Source: Centroberyx gerrardi (Eukaryota > Chordata > Actinopteri > Beryciformes > Berycidae). Taken from it: a DNA stretch of 64,000 nt. A program made the translations under genes and the position numbers. Below the pieces are notes generated by a model. That model was not told where the DNA came from. It was given only the letters and a program-made list of their open reading frames with translations, and did no database searches. The stretch is taken from contig NC_136017.1 of the NCBI RefSeq assembly GCF_048128805.1, forward strand, positions 12,314,307 through 12,378,306. The letters run 5' to 3'. Shown here one piece after another: positions 11,857 to 25,120 of this stretch; the stretch's first letter is position 1; every line of letters starts with the position of its first letter.

Positions 11857-13203
11857 TACTTGATCCCAGATAGACATCACCAGAATTCTTAGGGCATCTT
11901 ATTGATGCTCCTTTCTGTCACAGCTCCACCTTGTGATTAAGGCTAGGACGGGTGTATTTTTGCATACAAATCTTGCCTAGTGCAGCTATAAAACTCACTC
12001 ATATAAAACCATTCATTTTCAAGCGGACTTACTGAGATTTGAGACCGTGTGCACTCATTCCAATTATTCCAATTATTCTGATGCTGCAGCACGTATTTTG
12101 TAGCCAGGATAATGTTAACAGGCTGCTGTTGACTGTTGCCATGAATATTCAGTTCAAGAAGTTCCTTCGGTCTGCTCATCTGTCGGAGCTCTTGCTAATC
12201 ACTTTCTTACATTTTACCTGTCATGAAAATGATTGATCTCTACAAGACGAGCAACCCCGTTCGATTGAAATGCAAGGACAGCGAGTGTCCACTTTCTAAC
12301 ATTCAAGCTGAGCGGTGACAAGTGTCAAGTGGCTAAAGGACTGGTTTGAATGTCAGCTGCTTAAGGCTTTAAAACCGGTTGGTCAAACAGAATGTGTAAA
12401 GCTAATGTGCATGCTAGTCTACACTGGTTGATATGCCAAGTGCAATGTAATTATACAGAGAAGAAGTGCCTCCTAGCGTCTTTATTTCTCAGTCACCTAT
12501 ACTCACTACTGCCCATGTGATACTGAATTATTGCAGCGCAGGACACACATCTCAATGTGTGCTCTGTGTGGGCGGCTTCCTACGCTAAGATATGAAATTC
12601 GGCTTTGTCAAAATTGAAAATTATAATGCATTTGATATGTCTGGCTTTGCCTTTAGCGCATTCTGTACAATTGATTTGAAGCACTGAGAAAGGTGTGTGG
12701 GCAGCACAGATTTTCCTCCACTGGTACAATAATTTGATAAGAAAATGTGGAAACCCTATTTACATAGCTTCCATGGTTTGTATTCATCATAGTAAATAAT
12801 AGTTATAAAGAGAAAGTGTGGTGCTTCAACTAATTGTTCATAATAACCTATATTAGCATTTTAATTTGATGAAGGCTATTGTTTTCACATTTGCATTTTT
12901 GTTATGTCAGTTAATAGCAAATATATTACAGTACCTTACTATAATACATCAATTTTGTTTGCAACTCAATTCCAGTAACTCATCAGTGATGATAAAAGAT
13001 CAAGAAAACCACACATTTCCCTCTCTTCTATACTGTGATTTCATTATTCACACAATATGCTGCTCCTGTGCCGGAGCACAGCTTACACTCAGTCAATAAC
13101 AGTCAATAACAACAGTGGCTTGGATGAATATTATTTTCCCCTCTGCTGGAATACTTTTATTGTGATTCAGTATTGGTCTCTCAAAGTTTCCACTGTATGC
13201 GAT
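11857..13203. other. No gene recognised
   Basis: Short frames only, with no recognisable domains. The flanks are MITEs on both sides. Confidence 0.6.
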
Positions 13204-13752
13204 TTAAGGAATAGTTCACCCAAAAATGAAGATTCTGTCATTATCTACTCACCTTCATGCCATGATATGAAGGGCCAGTAACCCTTTTTTTCACCTTATC
13301 TGGGCACCAACCCATTCAGGAGTGCACATACATGTTGCACCTGCCTGATTAGAGTCAGGGAATTGAATATGTTTCTTCTGTTGGTAGAATAGGTAAATAA
13401 CCACATACTTTACGCGGGGTCTGGGTGTGCGCAAGGGTGAACATTTTTCGAAAATGCCGGTAGTGAAGATTTGTGCCTAATTGTGTAAATATAGGTATTT
13501 TCCACTCACAGTACGATTGTTTGGCTTCAGAAGACTTGGGTTATGCTACACGAGCGGTATGGAGTAATTTCATGGTCATTTTTTGCCCTTTTTGGAACTC
13601 TAAAGAACCGGTCCCCACTGACTTCAGCTGTTTTGGAGAAGGCTGCTACAGAGTTGTGCTGGCAACCTCCCTGTGTGTTATGTGGACAAAAAAACTTGAC
13701 CTGTGAGTAGACAATGACAGAGTTTTCATTTGCGGGTGAACTATTCCTTTAA
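13204..13752. mobile_element. MITE with TTAAGGAATAGTTCACCC ends
   Basis: The left end TTAAGGAATAGTTCACCC and right end GGGTGAACTATTCCTTTAA are inverted, and the similarity continues about 50 bp (aaaatgaagattctgtcatt against aatgacagagttttcattt). This end is very common in fish genomes. The interior of 549 bp is non-coding, and its 13315-13411 section is half of another inverted repeat whose partner lies outside the element. Confidence 0.85.
13315..13411 (+). repeat. Left arm of a 97-bp inverted repeat
   Basis: The segment attcaggagtgca, cacctgcctgattagagtca, gggaattgaatatg and tcttctgttggtagaatagg is the reverse complement of 13883-13981 with few mismatches. It lies inside the MITE at 13204-13752, while its partner lies outside. 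Confidence 0.85.
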
Positions 13753-13882
13753 GGTGAGGAAAAATCTGTAATATTGATGTGGTTATCCTATCCAATACTT
13801 TCAGTTATTCATGTGCCTGGTGCCACTATTGTCTTCACTGTCACTTAAAAACATCTATTTCACTGCAGTGACTATGGAGTAG

Positions 13883-13981
13883 AAAGTATTTGGTTATTTA
13901 CCTATTCTACCAACAGAAGCAGCATATTAAATTCCCTGACTCTAATCAGGCAGGTGCAAAAGGCACCTGCACTCCTGAATG
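13883..13981 (-). repeat. Right arm of a 97-bp inverted repeat
   Basis: The segment aagtatttggttatttacct, attctaccaacagaagcag and tgactctaatcaggcaggtg pairs with 13315-13411. The two arms are 471 bp apart and straddle the right end of the MITE. Confidence 0.85.
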
Positions 13982-16900
13982 TAGTTTGTACTAGGGTGGC
14001 TGCGCCTCTCATCCCTCGTTAGGAACAGGCACACAATAACAGGTAAGCAATAAGGGCTTGATGAGAACTAGGTGTTGAAATGGTATTCTGGCACCGCTGT
14101 GTGCACAAGAATGGGCAGATGACATTGGGGAAGAAGAGATTCAGATCTTATGACCCCAAATCACCAAAAGAGGCTGCAACAAAGAAGAGCATCCCATCCC
14201 CCCCAACTGCAAACCTTGAGATGTACCCCATTTGCCCAAATGTACACTTCTCCACCCACAGAAAAGTGACAAATCTAAACTTAAGAGTGAAATACAAACC
14301 ATCTCTTCAACAGCAGTGAGCAAGCACAGTGCTATGCAGAGTGGCATAAGAGATGGAGTGGTGGGGACCTAGAGAGAGACTTTTCTCCAGCAAATGAGGA
14401 TGACAGGTTGAGACTGACAGACCCAATTTACCCAGGTTATGTATTAAAAAAATATGATAAAATATAGGCCACCCTGAATCTGAGATGGGAGAAGTTTAAA
14501 GCCCAAAATGTACAAATTGAGCATTAACGTCCATCAACAGATTTTTGCTGATTCAGGAGCAGATATCAGCTTCATATCCTGATGTGCCCTTCACCCTGTG
14601 AAATTTTTGTCGTTTTGAAGCAGCTGATTACGATGCTTTTATTCTGCTCACTGTTCTCTCCCAACCGCTATTAATCCATTTTAGAGAGAGAGAGGACATC
14701 ATGACAGATGGGATACTTCTTGTGCTCGTTTCCTCCCACTCCTATTGCAGCGACCCATCCATACCGCCCAGGGGGCCATATGTGCTGTACTCCTCCTTGA
14801 AGGAGTGCAGGGAAGGGGCATGGAGACACGCCAGCTCACAGTAGCCTGGTTTCCACCACAGTGCCAAACATGCTAGCTGCTATTCAAGACACTTAACCTA
14901 CAATTTCTTGATACAATTTATTTTATATACAAGTTTTAGTTTATCAAAAATGCCACCTGCTCTTACAAAATGATTGCTAGCACAGGAGTAAAACAAATGA
15001 TGATAAGTTGTGTTCTTTTTTGACATGATAACACAAAGTGAATACATGGGATTTTGGAAAAAACTCCAAACTCAAAATATAATATGTATGATTGCATTTT
15101 ATCACCAGAAGAGATGGTTTCCTGAGTTATTGTTCCCCATACAGAAATAGCAGTTTTGATCTTGTATTATAAATCACACTGAATTGACCCTAGCCCTGAC
15201 AGGCGCCATAGGGCTCTGCTGCTGGAAAAGTGTCTATTGGCAAGACCCCAAGGCTACTCCGTCATGTCAGAAAGAGCTTTTATGGACCATCTCCAACAAC
15301 ATGTACCATTTCTATTGACCTCAATAGTCACATCCACTTCGACAGAGACCCTGGAGTGCTGCTATTGAAAGGGTAAATTCACCCAGGTTGGCTGTCATCT
15401 CTAAGGTACAATATCTGAGGGTGAATTGAAAAGAGCAGCGGAGAGGGAATGTACAAGTGAATATGCATCAATCTCTCATGTCTATCTCTGTGGGCAGTCC
15501 AGCCTCGCATGCCATTTTCTTTGTTTCTTTTCAGACAGCAAGGTAGATGGCAATGTAAGGAAGTAAATATAGCCACATAATGTGACGCAAATTCAAACCC
15601 ATGCACATTAGTGCTTCTCTGAGCTACCCACTGATACAGTTCAATGTAATTTTTAAATCATGTAGTTGATGCTGAATGCATTTCATGGGCTCTGGCATCA
15701 CTCTCAGCACATAAAATATCATGCCACCTTTCAATTCAGGAAAAGCAAAAACAAGTTAATGCATCAGCAGGGAAATGTTGCACCCATCGCAGGTTTGAGA
15801 AACAACATCCACATATTATAGCCATTATTAATAACAGACAAACACAAATGACCCTTACTGGCTTTTCGGTGTCACTTCATCAAGAGGGATATGAACAAAG
15901 CAATCCAGTCACCCGGGTCCAGCATGTTAGATGCTGTTCCAATTGCCTCCAATCTCTTTCCCCTTGTAAACCATGTATTGCCTCTGGCTATGGCCAACGT
16001 TCACCATTCAGAATAACATGAAAGAACATAATAGTAACCAAAAAAAAGAATGCAAGAGGGGAAAATCAATAAATTATGGAGAAAATCTACCCTAAAACAA
16101 AATTCCCATATGTTATCACATATGTCCTATTATAGTGGACATTCCAGCTGAGATTTTGAGCATGAACAATGTTAGAAAGATATCATCATGATACAAATCT
16201 TGAAGTTGCCTCATTGACACTGAATTAGAGACTGATGCAGACGTAGTAACAGTAACCTTTGGGATTTCACATGGAGCTGGTCACATTTTCTGCTTCATAA
16301 ATGTTAGGAAGACAGTTAAATTAATGAGTATCCAAATCTTTGTCAGTTGCGCACCTCCAGGATTGATATTTTGACAGCATCACAGACTAGAGCCTCTATT
16401 TTTGGGAGACAGCTTTTACCGTCAAGAATACTGATTGAACTTATAAGATCTTAGGAATAAAATACATGAATTCTGTTTTAGGGCATATTTTGTTTTAAGC
16501 TTTGAGAATTTGATAATCCAAAGGAAATTCCTTTAGTCCATTAGTGACTGATGTGTATTCAAGGTCGTTGTATGTGTAAATCAACCCATCCACTATAGAT
16601 ATTTTGTGTTTGCAGGAGCGTACATGCATATAGGCAATACAGGCAAAATACATGTAATGTATGTAACTACTTTCATAGTTTGCTTATCAGCCTGAGAGCA
16701 AACCCTACTGTGCTTAACCGTACCATTTTGCAGCAGTGCAGTATAATCTCCAGCCACAGTTTCATATGTTTTTTTCAAAAGGTAACATGACAGGTAATAC
16801 AAATGGCCTCATTTCCAGGTGCACAACACCCCCTGCAAGTTTAGCAATTAATGCAATGGTTTTGACAAACTACCCTTTCAATGAACTTCTGGTGGAGGTG

Positions 16901-18380
16901 CGGTTAGCACAAAACGGCCATTGAATACTTTGAGTGTGCCATCAGAAGCAAGTAACAGAACAATTTTGCAAAATGGATAAACTTGATCTGATTTCTTGGA
17001 AAATCACTCGCAATAACAACTGCACATTTTGTGTATAAAAGCTAATCGTTTGTGATCTTCACTGGACAAATTAAGGACTAAATGGAGGGCATATTTTCTC
17101 ATAAGTAGTCTGCATACATATCCATTGGACTTAGTGGTCACATGTGCTGAGATTGACTAAATGTTCCCGGAGGCAGCAGGCATCTGACCCAATGGCAGCC
17201 CTTATTCTCCCTAGCAGATGCAGAGAGTGCAATTACTGCTCACACAATTACTACTGCTCACAGTGCACAGCAGGGCATCAGGTTCAGTTTCTGTCTAAAG
17301 CTTCTCACAGAAAAACCTCCAGAGCGCTCTCGATGTAAAGGAATCCTCTTCGGGGGTATTTTCAGCTGTCATATTAGAAAAAAAATGCATGAACTTTGAA
17401 CCGAGAAAGACAGCCCATAAGAGAGCTTATGGTGTTTTTAATATATAATCGACTCTAGTGTAGCTAGCTTATGCCTGATACAATGTGCAGTTCATGTAAC
17501 TTTCATAATAGTTCAAATGAAATAATCAAACAAGCGAGTTCATTTGGTGGGATTTGCAATTTCATGAACATATTTCAACCTGGACAATAGTGGCATAATT
17601 AGGGTTTATTTCAATAAGAATGTACAACATAAAAGCAGTAGATACTATTGTGAAATACTGGAACAGTTAATATGGACCTGTTTAAATAAGGAAACTCACT
17701 TCAAGAATAAATATAAATTCTTCTTTCATTGCGCTTTGAGGGATTTAGTGCTATTTTGGGCTTTTATGGCCACGTTCCCAGGTGGAAAATACTCTGGAGG
17801 AATGAGGGTTTTCTCCTCATATTATTAATCAAACCAACAATGCATCCAAAGAAGCCAGTGGCGCAGAATGTACTTTTTCGTCCCTCAACGACACTCCACT
17901 GACCAATTTCCCATCACTTGCTGTGACTCACCCCATTTTGAAGAAGCAGCACACTGACTTTATTACCGCGGCACAGGCAGACAGGGACTCATAAAGCTGA
18001 CGGGTGTGATAACTCGTCCCTACCTTGTCATGGCTCGGAGAGGGGGGATGGAACAAAGGTGTGATGGAGAAGGGCAGGAAGCCATCATCCCGCGATGTGC
18101 TCAATGGGTTTTCCCAGCGACACCCTGTCGCTCCAGATTTAAAGACTGAGAGGAAGGCCCAGACAGTGATGGGTGATGGAGTGGTGGAGATGTACGGAGG
18201 ACCAAAGTACCCCGGTGTTTACGTCTCGCCATGCTCGTCTGCGGAGAAGAGCAGTTTGTTCTGTGAAGTGAAGCATTTTTGAAGGAATCAGGTTGAGAAG
18301 GCCATTGGTGAGTTTTGACTCACTTTTTTTGCAAAGTGCATGCTCTTTTTCAACCCAATCATTTTAATATGGATTAAATG
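13982..18380. other. No gene recognised; possible regulatory patch
   Basis: The segment 17880-18300 is somewhat GC-richer and low in repeats, which could mean a conserved non-coding element. The rest is unremarkable. A 100-bp stretch at 14168-14302 weakly resembles 2610-2715 (identical aaacttaagagtgaaatac), probably an old repeat. Confidence 0.5.
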
Positions 18381-18747
18381 ACACTACCAGTCAAAAGTTT
18401 GGACACGCCACATTTTTCTTTATTTTCACTATTTTACACATTTTAGAATAATATTAAAGACATCAACACTATGAAAAAACAAATGAAATTATGCAGTGAC
18501 CAAAAAAGTGTTAAGCAAATCAAAACTCTTCTATTTTAGATTCTTTAAAGTAGCCGCCCTTTCCCTTGATGGAAAGGCAAAGGCTTTGGAAAGAAATTCA
18601 TACATAGGCATCAACTTCACTATTTATATTTGTCTAAGAAACACATTTCAAGCATTTAAGCAGAAGCCTTTAGATCAAAATGGCTTTAAGACAATAAAAA
18701 ACATAGTAGATTCAATCAGGTGTGTCCAAACTTTTAACTGGTAGTGT
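18381..18747. mobile_element. Internally deleted Tc1-like element
   Basis: The inverted ends are ACACTACCAGTCAAAAGTTT and, at the right, CAAACTTTTAACTGGTAGTGT. The left interior (aagacatcaacactatgaaa, ccaaaaaagtgttaagcaaa, ttctttaaagtagccgccct) is the familiar 5' non-coding part of Tc1-like elements in fish. TA follows the right end; the left TA has decayed. The transposase gene is absent at 367 bp total. Confidence 0.8.
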
Positions 18748-20902
18748 ATTACAATCATAATCATTACTTAATGCGGGTACCCATCTTCACCTACTGGACA
18801 GTAATATATTCTCCATCTCCTCATCTCACCTACTGTTTTGGCTATACCTGTCATGATTTTCCTCCTGCCCTGCCTAATGTTTGTGAATCAGGTCTCCCAA
18901 CATAGTCAACTCAACAAAAGGAAATGTTCGGGCTCTACGTTGAAATCATTTGAATATCCCTTAGAATTGTCTCCATCCCATCACCGGTCTTTGTACAAAA
19001 ATCCAAAGTCTATCAACAAAACAAAGTGCTATCTCACATAACACTTGCCACTGATTTTGATTTTGGCAATCACCTCCTGTTTACATAAATGTTAATTTTC
19101 TAGACGTGTGATTTAGGAGACAGCTTTGAGTTACAAGTCAGAGTATTTTGAAATACCAAACAGTTTAAGAGGTCATCACGAGTGGGAGGCTATCATCTTG
19201 TATTCACGGCTCTTGGTAAGTTTGGCTCGGAGGCACAGTCGACCTCTGCACCGACGCAAACTTATTGCTGGTGTAAATCACACTCCAGCCACACACCACT
19301 TCTGCCCTCTCTCCATGAATATTTAAACAAGAATACATACATACAACGGGGTGCCTTACATTCTCTAAGAATATTCTTGCCTGAAGTTACGTTTGAATTA
19401 CGCGTCTGTCAGGGGGAACAGGTTTGAACAACAGTGCACTTTTAACATCTATATCTAGCACATACTTTGCCTTTTGGATATTATGTTGTCTAGCATATAG
19501 TCAAACAGGCTTGGTGCATTTAATAGTGTTTTTCTCCATGGGGTTACCGGGGACACAGAGAAGTGACTGGGTGTATCCACACTAATGCATCTCTGCTCAC
19601 AGACAGACGACACACCTCCAGACCTATCCGTTCATTTGCCTCCAGAATCAAGATTCACGGCTCTATTCTCCGCTGCCCTGTTTGCCAGAGGTGCTCTGTT
19701 TTCCTCAGTGTTAAATGAATTAAATGGGCGGCAAGCCAAAAGCACTGCTCGCTCCACATTCTAGATATAGCAGTACGCCTGCTTCTTGGGTATGTACAGA
19801 CAGAGGTTTTGAGGAACGTGTTGGCATATTGCTTGAGCTCGCGGCTGATTTAAAAAGTGATGGATTTTGGTTTCATAGCTCCACACCCTGACCTCTATTT
19901 TCAAAAGGTTGAGCAGTATTGGAATTATGATATTAATAGAAAAAAACTGTTAATATTGGGTTTAAGTTGGGATAACTCAAAACATTACCTTTAAATGGCA
20001 TTACGGATTCCACACTCAAGTGCACGAAAAAGTCGCTGAAGAATGTCAGTGTGATGAGCACAGCGGCTCTTCTAAATGAATAGGCAATAAGCCTTGTGCC
20101 TGAGAAACAGCGAGTACCAGACAGCCGAGCCTCGGCTCTGCATGACTGGCTCTGTCACCGGCAGCATACGGAGGCCTGGCGCTGGCCAGGTGGCTCTTAC
20201 ATCTGGCCCATTAGCTCTCAACCACTGCAATGACTCTCCACGCCACTGACAGCCTGTTGAAATAATATCATCAGGACCTGTAAGTGCTGAAGGCCACCTT
20301 ACCCACTGCCTGCTCAGAATACTGAGTCACAGCCATATTGTGCGTTTGCCCTGTCAACTCCAAGACCCAGCCCGTTCCTGAATGGAATATCCTGCAAAGT
20401 TGTTAAGATTTTGCACTGAATCTAGTTCAGGTTTAATTTAAGTGTGTTGACACAAAGAGAATTTGATGAAGTTAGATAGGTCAGATCAGTGTTCAGTGTC
20501 CTCTCACCAACGCAGAGGAATGATGGATGCAGAACGGCACTTGGGATTTGTTCATATTTCTTTGTATCGCATTTAGCTAATGAAATGTCATTAGGGTTGG
20601 CTGCATCTTTTAACTCTCTCAGAAACCAAATAAACTCCACTCATAAAATGTTCTGTTAATGTTTTAAAAATGCACAACAGTTGTGTTTCTCTCCGACTAG
20701 AAGAATAAAAAGATTAACAATATGTATATTTTAGTATAGGTAATATAGAGTATATTATTGAATTTGTACCCAGCCTCTTCTACAAAGTTTGAACTACAAT
20801 AACTTCAACAAAAGAACTTTTTTAATGAGAACAATAACTTCTTCACGTTGTAAACAAATACATTTTGTTTAGCAATGCAAAAGTTCAGTACTGTTTTTAA
20901 GT

Positions 20903-20995
20903 CACAGGTGTTGAGAATTACTATCTGAATTTAAACAATTTATGCTTCCTTATTTTTCTGGGACCTCAGCTGAGAATCTGCAGCCCTGTCTCTCT
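20903..20995 (+). repeat. Dispersed repeat, copy inverted relative to 24730-24828
   Basis: The sequence cacaggtg...atctgaatttaaacaattta, tgcttccttatttttctggg and acctcagctgagaatctgca matches the reverse complement of 24730-24828 along its length, with small indels. Neither copy has coding capacity. The element type is unknown. Confidence 0.75.
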
Positions 20996-23402
20996 CCAGA
21001 GAGTTTCCACCTTTGTCAGGTCATGGTAGTTAACGCTAACAAAGAGGCCAGGTCTTTGGCCTTTACTTTCCAGTCTCCAGTCTTTTGACTCTCAGGGACA
21101 ATCCCCCACCTCCAAAAGGTGTGCCTCTTGCCCCTGAGCACTGCACCAAATGACACATTCTATCCATCAAATACTGCGCAGCAACATGCGAAGCAAAAAG
21201 TGCAGGGATGGCACATTTTTCATGCATATGATATTCAGGCTACAGCACATCCGCCTACGTTAACCCAGGAGAGAGCAAGAGGGGGAAGCTTTGAAGATGG
21301 ATTACCAGATCACGTCATGAGAAAGAGGCTGCTATGAGCAAGCACCAATTTCAGCAAAGGCACTCGGAGCGAGTAGTATGTGTGAGGAGAGGAATACAGA
21401 TGCTCATTTGGTTGGAAGTGTTTATTTTCTTGTCAACAGGAGAATACTGTATATCAACGCTGTCAAATTCCCAGTCCCCAAGCTAACGGCCACTATTCTT
21501 TCTCATAGATAATAATAAAAAAGATGACATGGTCTTAAACTTGAAATTATAGAAGCACTCACATATTCAGATAAGTGGTGATAGAGGAATTTTTGCTTTC
21601 TCCTATTTGCCATTAGCTATCATTTTTCGTTCTTCAGCACTTCAGCACTGTGTTTGATGACTGTAATTCTATTAAGCAAAAATTAAATGTATAATTCAGG
21701 GTTGAACAGACTGCCCAATCCATTTTACAAAAGAGGACACTCGCCAGTGAAAGAAGGCACGCAAGCGAAACAACTATTGCATCGCAAGTGGTGATCTGTT
21801 GATTGTTCCTCAATTTATCATTGCTGATACAGCAGTGAGAAAGAGAAGGTGGAGTTGAGTTGTTGCTCCTTCTCTATCTTTCTGTCCTGGCCGGTGGGGT
21901 CGGTGCAAAAAAAGAAAAGGAAAAAAAAGCACACTGCTTTTTTGTCCTTAAATGACAAGGGCTTGCTGATGAAGTTGCTCCTAAATAAAGAAAGACCAGG
22001 GTAATGAATGCCTGGGTCCCTCCTGCCAAAAACTGCATTACAGTGCTCCTAATGGTCTCTCTTGTCTGAATCATTCTATCTGCGCACCCACTCCCTGGCA
22101 AGAGTGAATTAAAAACACAGAGAGGAATTAAGGATAGAATTGGAGGAGAAAACAGGGGAGTCCGAGGGTGGCAACGAGGGAGGGCGGCCTCAACAAAAAA
22201 CAGCAGATACATGACCCCATTCACAAACCGGGGGCAGGGGCGGCCATTATCATAAGCTCTTTGAAATGAACGGCAATCCATCACTTCCAAGGTGAGCAGC
22301 TCTCACTCAGCACTGCTTTTTCATCTCCGCTTCTCAAGGACAGTGGGAGAATGTATAAAGATGACGGTGACAGTATTATCACACAACTCCATAACGTTAC
22401 CACAACTTAAAGATGACCAATGGACTTTAGGGCCTGCACACAGTTCTAGCTTGTTTTTCCTCTCTGCTCGCTCAATAACCGTGTCAGCAGAAAGAAGACA
22501 CAACCGAGTTTGGGAGAGCAAAGAAACGAAAACCTGATTGTAATGTTGAATGGAGAAAACAACTGGCTAAAAGGAGTCTTTGCTGTTCTGCTGAGATCTT
22601 CATTTATACAGGTACATGGAAAAAGTGGTTACTGATCCTTCCATGTAAACGTATCTTAGCTGGGACGAGGCTCATATTCTGAATATTAAGGTGCATGTAA
22701 ACACACTCATTGTGAGGAAGATAATGCAAAAGCACCATGAACAATATACCTATATCCACAAGTAGAGCAAAGATTTGACATAAGCCTTACATGTAGACAC
22801 CATATTCACTTAACATATTGCCTAAAACTCAATGACAGAGAGACACACACGGCATTAAGTTGTTAAATCTGTCACAGAATCCTTCAAACAAACACATTTT
22901 TAAATTACTAGCAATGCTATGGACAGTCATTGGCAATGTGTGCTTGTGTGAGTTTTCCTATACCTGCTGCTTTGAGTCTTCAGTTGTTGGGGGCGTGCGC
23001 TCTCAGTACTGTACTTTCTGAAAGGGTGAAAAGTTAAAATAACATTACTTTTCACTATTCTCCACACAGAAAACTGACCAGACACAACAAGCAACCAAAA
23101 CATAAACATGTTGCATTCATTTCTCCTGTGAATATTGCTATAAGACTATTGACACATGGCATTGGGTATTAGCTAGCAAGAAGCTAATTCAGTTAGCTAG
23201 CTTATTTAGCCTACAACCACTAGGCTATAAAGGAGCTCGAATATCATTTTTGGATAAACTGACTATGCATCCATTACATTGTCTCTTGATTTTATTGAAT
23301 GACACACAATGTCACACCATGAATACCTGTGTTAAAACGGTAACTCCCATCAGCCAGAAGGAGTCTGCTTCTGCGCAGCTTGTGCTCTGAAGTAGAAAGT
23401 CA

Positions 23403-23540
23403 GCAGGTGAGAAGTTTTTTTTTTTCTTTTTTTCTGGGCAATTGAGGATTGGGCGCAACCACTTTTCCAAAGAACGGGGGAGGCCTTTGTTCTGTAAAAG
23501 TGTGTCGGGGGGGGTGGGGGTGGGGGGGGGGGGGGGGGGG
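23403..23540. repeat. Poly(T) and poly(G) tracts
   Basis: A T-rich tract at 23416-23434 and a G-rich tract from about 23505 to 23540, including 19 uninterrupted G (23522-23540). The G run could form quadruplex and is prone to sequencing error. Confidence 0.9.
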
Positions 23541-23712
23541 ACTTTTAAAACATATATGTTACATTTTAAAAAAAATCAGACTCAAAAAGGGCATTTTAGG
23601 ACTGACAGGACAAATGCTGCCCCAACATTACTCAGTATGTACAACAAAGTAATGGAAGGGTAACATGATATATGTATACAGTACACTATTGCCCCAAAAG
23701 CAGCAATTCCCA

Positions 23713-23888
23713 ATTCATAGTATTCTGTTACATCACCAAACGGCTATCTTGGTAGGAAAATAACAGGTGATTGTAATAAAGTAACAGGTGATTATAATCA
23801 AATGACAGCCACAGCCAATGAGCTGCATGTATGGTAAAGCATCATTTTGGTAGGAAATGCATGTGACATCATGGGAATACTGTGAATA
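23713..23888. mobile_element. Short MITE, copy 2 of the same 170-bp family
   Basis: Direct-orientation match to 2180-2350 over the full length, with a 6-bp insertion near 23742. Its inverted ends are attcatagtattctgttaca and, read on the minus strand, attcacagtattcccatgat. It lies at the left border of the minisatellite-like region. Confidence 0.7.
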
Positions 23889-24729
23889 GGCTAACACCTC
23901 CTTGGCCAATTCAAGGGTAACATGTTATATGCCTGTAGTACACTTTTCCTGCCCAGAGAGAAGCATTATCTCATATACAGTAAGGTCATACTACAGTAGC
24001 ACAATACACGCACAATACTATATTACTGCTCCAAGAGCAGCAGTCTATATACAATTGTGTACAACAGAGTAATACTAGGGTGGCATGATATATGTATATA
24101 GAACACTATTCCTGCCCCAAGAGCAGCATTACCAGCATTTCTCTATACAATTGCCTGATGCAAGAGTACCATGATAAATGCATACACCATTGCTGCCCCA
24201 AGAGCAGCATTATTCTGTACATAGTACACTAGAGAACACTACTCCTGACCCAAGAGCAGCATTCCTCTGTATACAATAGACTGATGCTAGAGTAGCATGT
24301 GCCTGCAGTACAATATTCCTGTCCCAAGAGCAGCAATGCCCAACAGGCTAATACTAGTGTAACATGTACTCATGTTAATATAAGCTGTTGATATGTCGAT
24401 ATGTCCCTGCACCAATGCCACCAAGACAAGAAATGTACTGTGTTTGGTGATTATATAAAGGAATTGTGATGGGGATTATTTCTCTGTGTCTATCTGGGAG
24501 TCTTTGAGTCCCAGTTTACTGGCCAGCTGCTTTCTGTCCGGCTTGCTGATGTATTTATGTTTCTGGAAAGTCCTCTCCAGGGCCTACTGCTGCAGGTCGG
24601 AGAACACTGCTCGCCACAGCATGCCCCTCCTGGGCTTCCCTCTGGGGGCCAGGGCCCACAAAAATGTCCCTGTGACAAGAAACCACGGAGGAGGCGGCTG
24701 GAGGGACGCAACACAACAACGCACATGTT

Positions 24730-24828
24730 GTGGAGACAAGGCTGCAGATTCTCAGCTGAGGTCCCAGACAAATAAGGAAGCATAAATTGTTGAAATTCAG
24801 ATACTAATTGCTAACTGCTACACCTGTG
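24730..24828 (-). repeat. Dispersed repeat, partner of 20903-20995
   Basis: Reverse complement of the segment at 20903-20995 (gctgcagattctcagctgag, gtcccagacaaataaggaag). It lies within the non-minisatellite block just left of the hAT-type MITE at 24863. Confidence 0.75.
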
Positions 24829-24862
24829 ATGCACATGTGTAGGGCTTTAATAGCCAGTAGAT

Positions 24863-25120
24863 CAGGGTTCTCAAACATTTCCATGCCACGGACCCCTAAA
24901 TAGACATAGTAGCTAGGGCCATAGTAGGGCCACAGACTCCCATTTGATGAGATTGAAAGATAGTCATCTTTATACATCCTGTAATTGGAATAATTTCTAG
25001 TGAATTAATCTAGTGAATGAATAGTGAAATTAAAGTATTCTTCTGAATCTATTCTTCATTTTGTTGGGAACCCCTGCAGGGACCCCTGGGGGTCCCTGGA
25101 GCCCAAATTGAGGACCACTG
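24863..25120. mobile_element. hAT-type MITE, second copy of the 11.5 kb family
   Basis: The left end CAGGGTTCTCAAAC and right end TTGAGGACCACTG match the family at 11513-11848, and the interior shares the right-arm phrases gacccctgggggtccctgg. The octamer CAGTAGAT flanks it on both sides (24855-24862 and 25121-25128). This copy is shorter (258 bp), with an internal deletion. It interrupts the minisatellite-like region. Confidence 0.88.

Larger units (their letters stand above)
18748..23636. other. No gene recognised
   Basis: AT-rich intergenic DNA. Apart from the dispersed repeat at 20903-20995 and poly(T)/poly(G) tracts, no feature could be supported. Frames at 21874-22537 lack domains. Confidence 0.6.

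Noticed and set aside
24486..24785. Overlapping frames of about 100 codons on both strands
   Set aside because: No domain, no splice context, and the right end is the dispersed repeat shared with 20903-20995.
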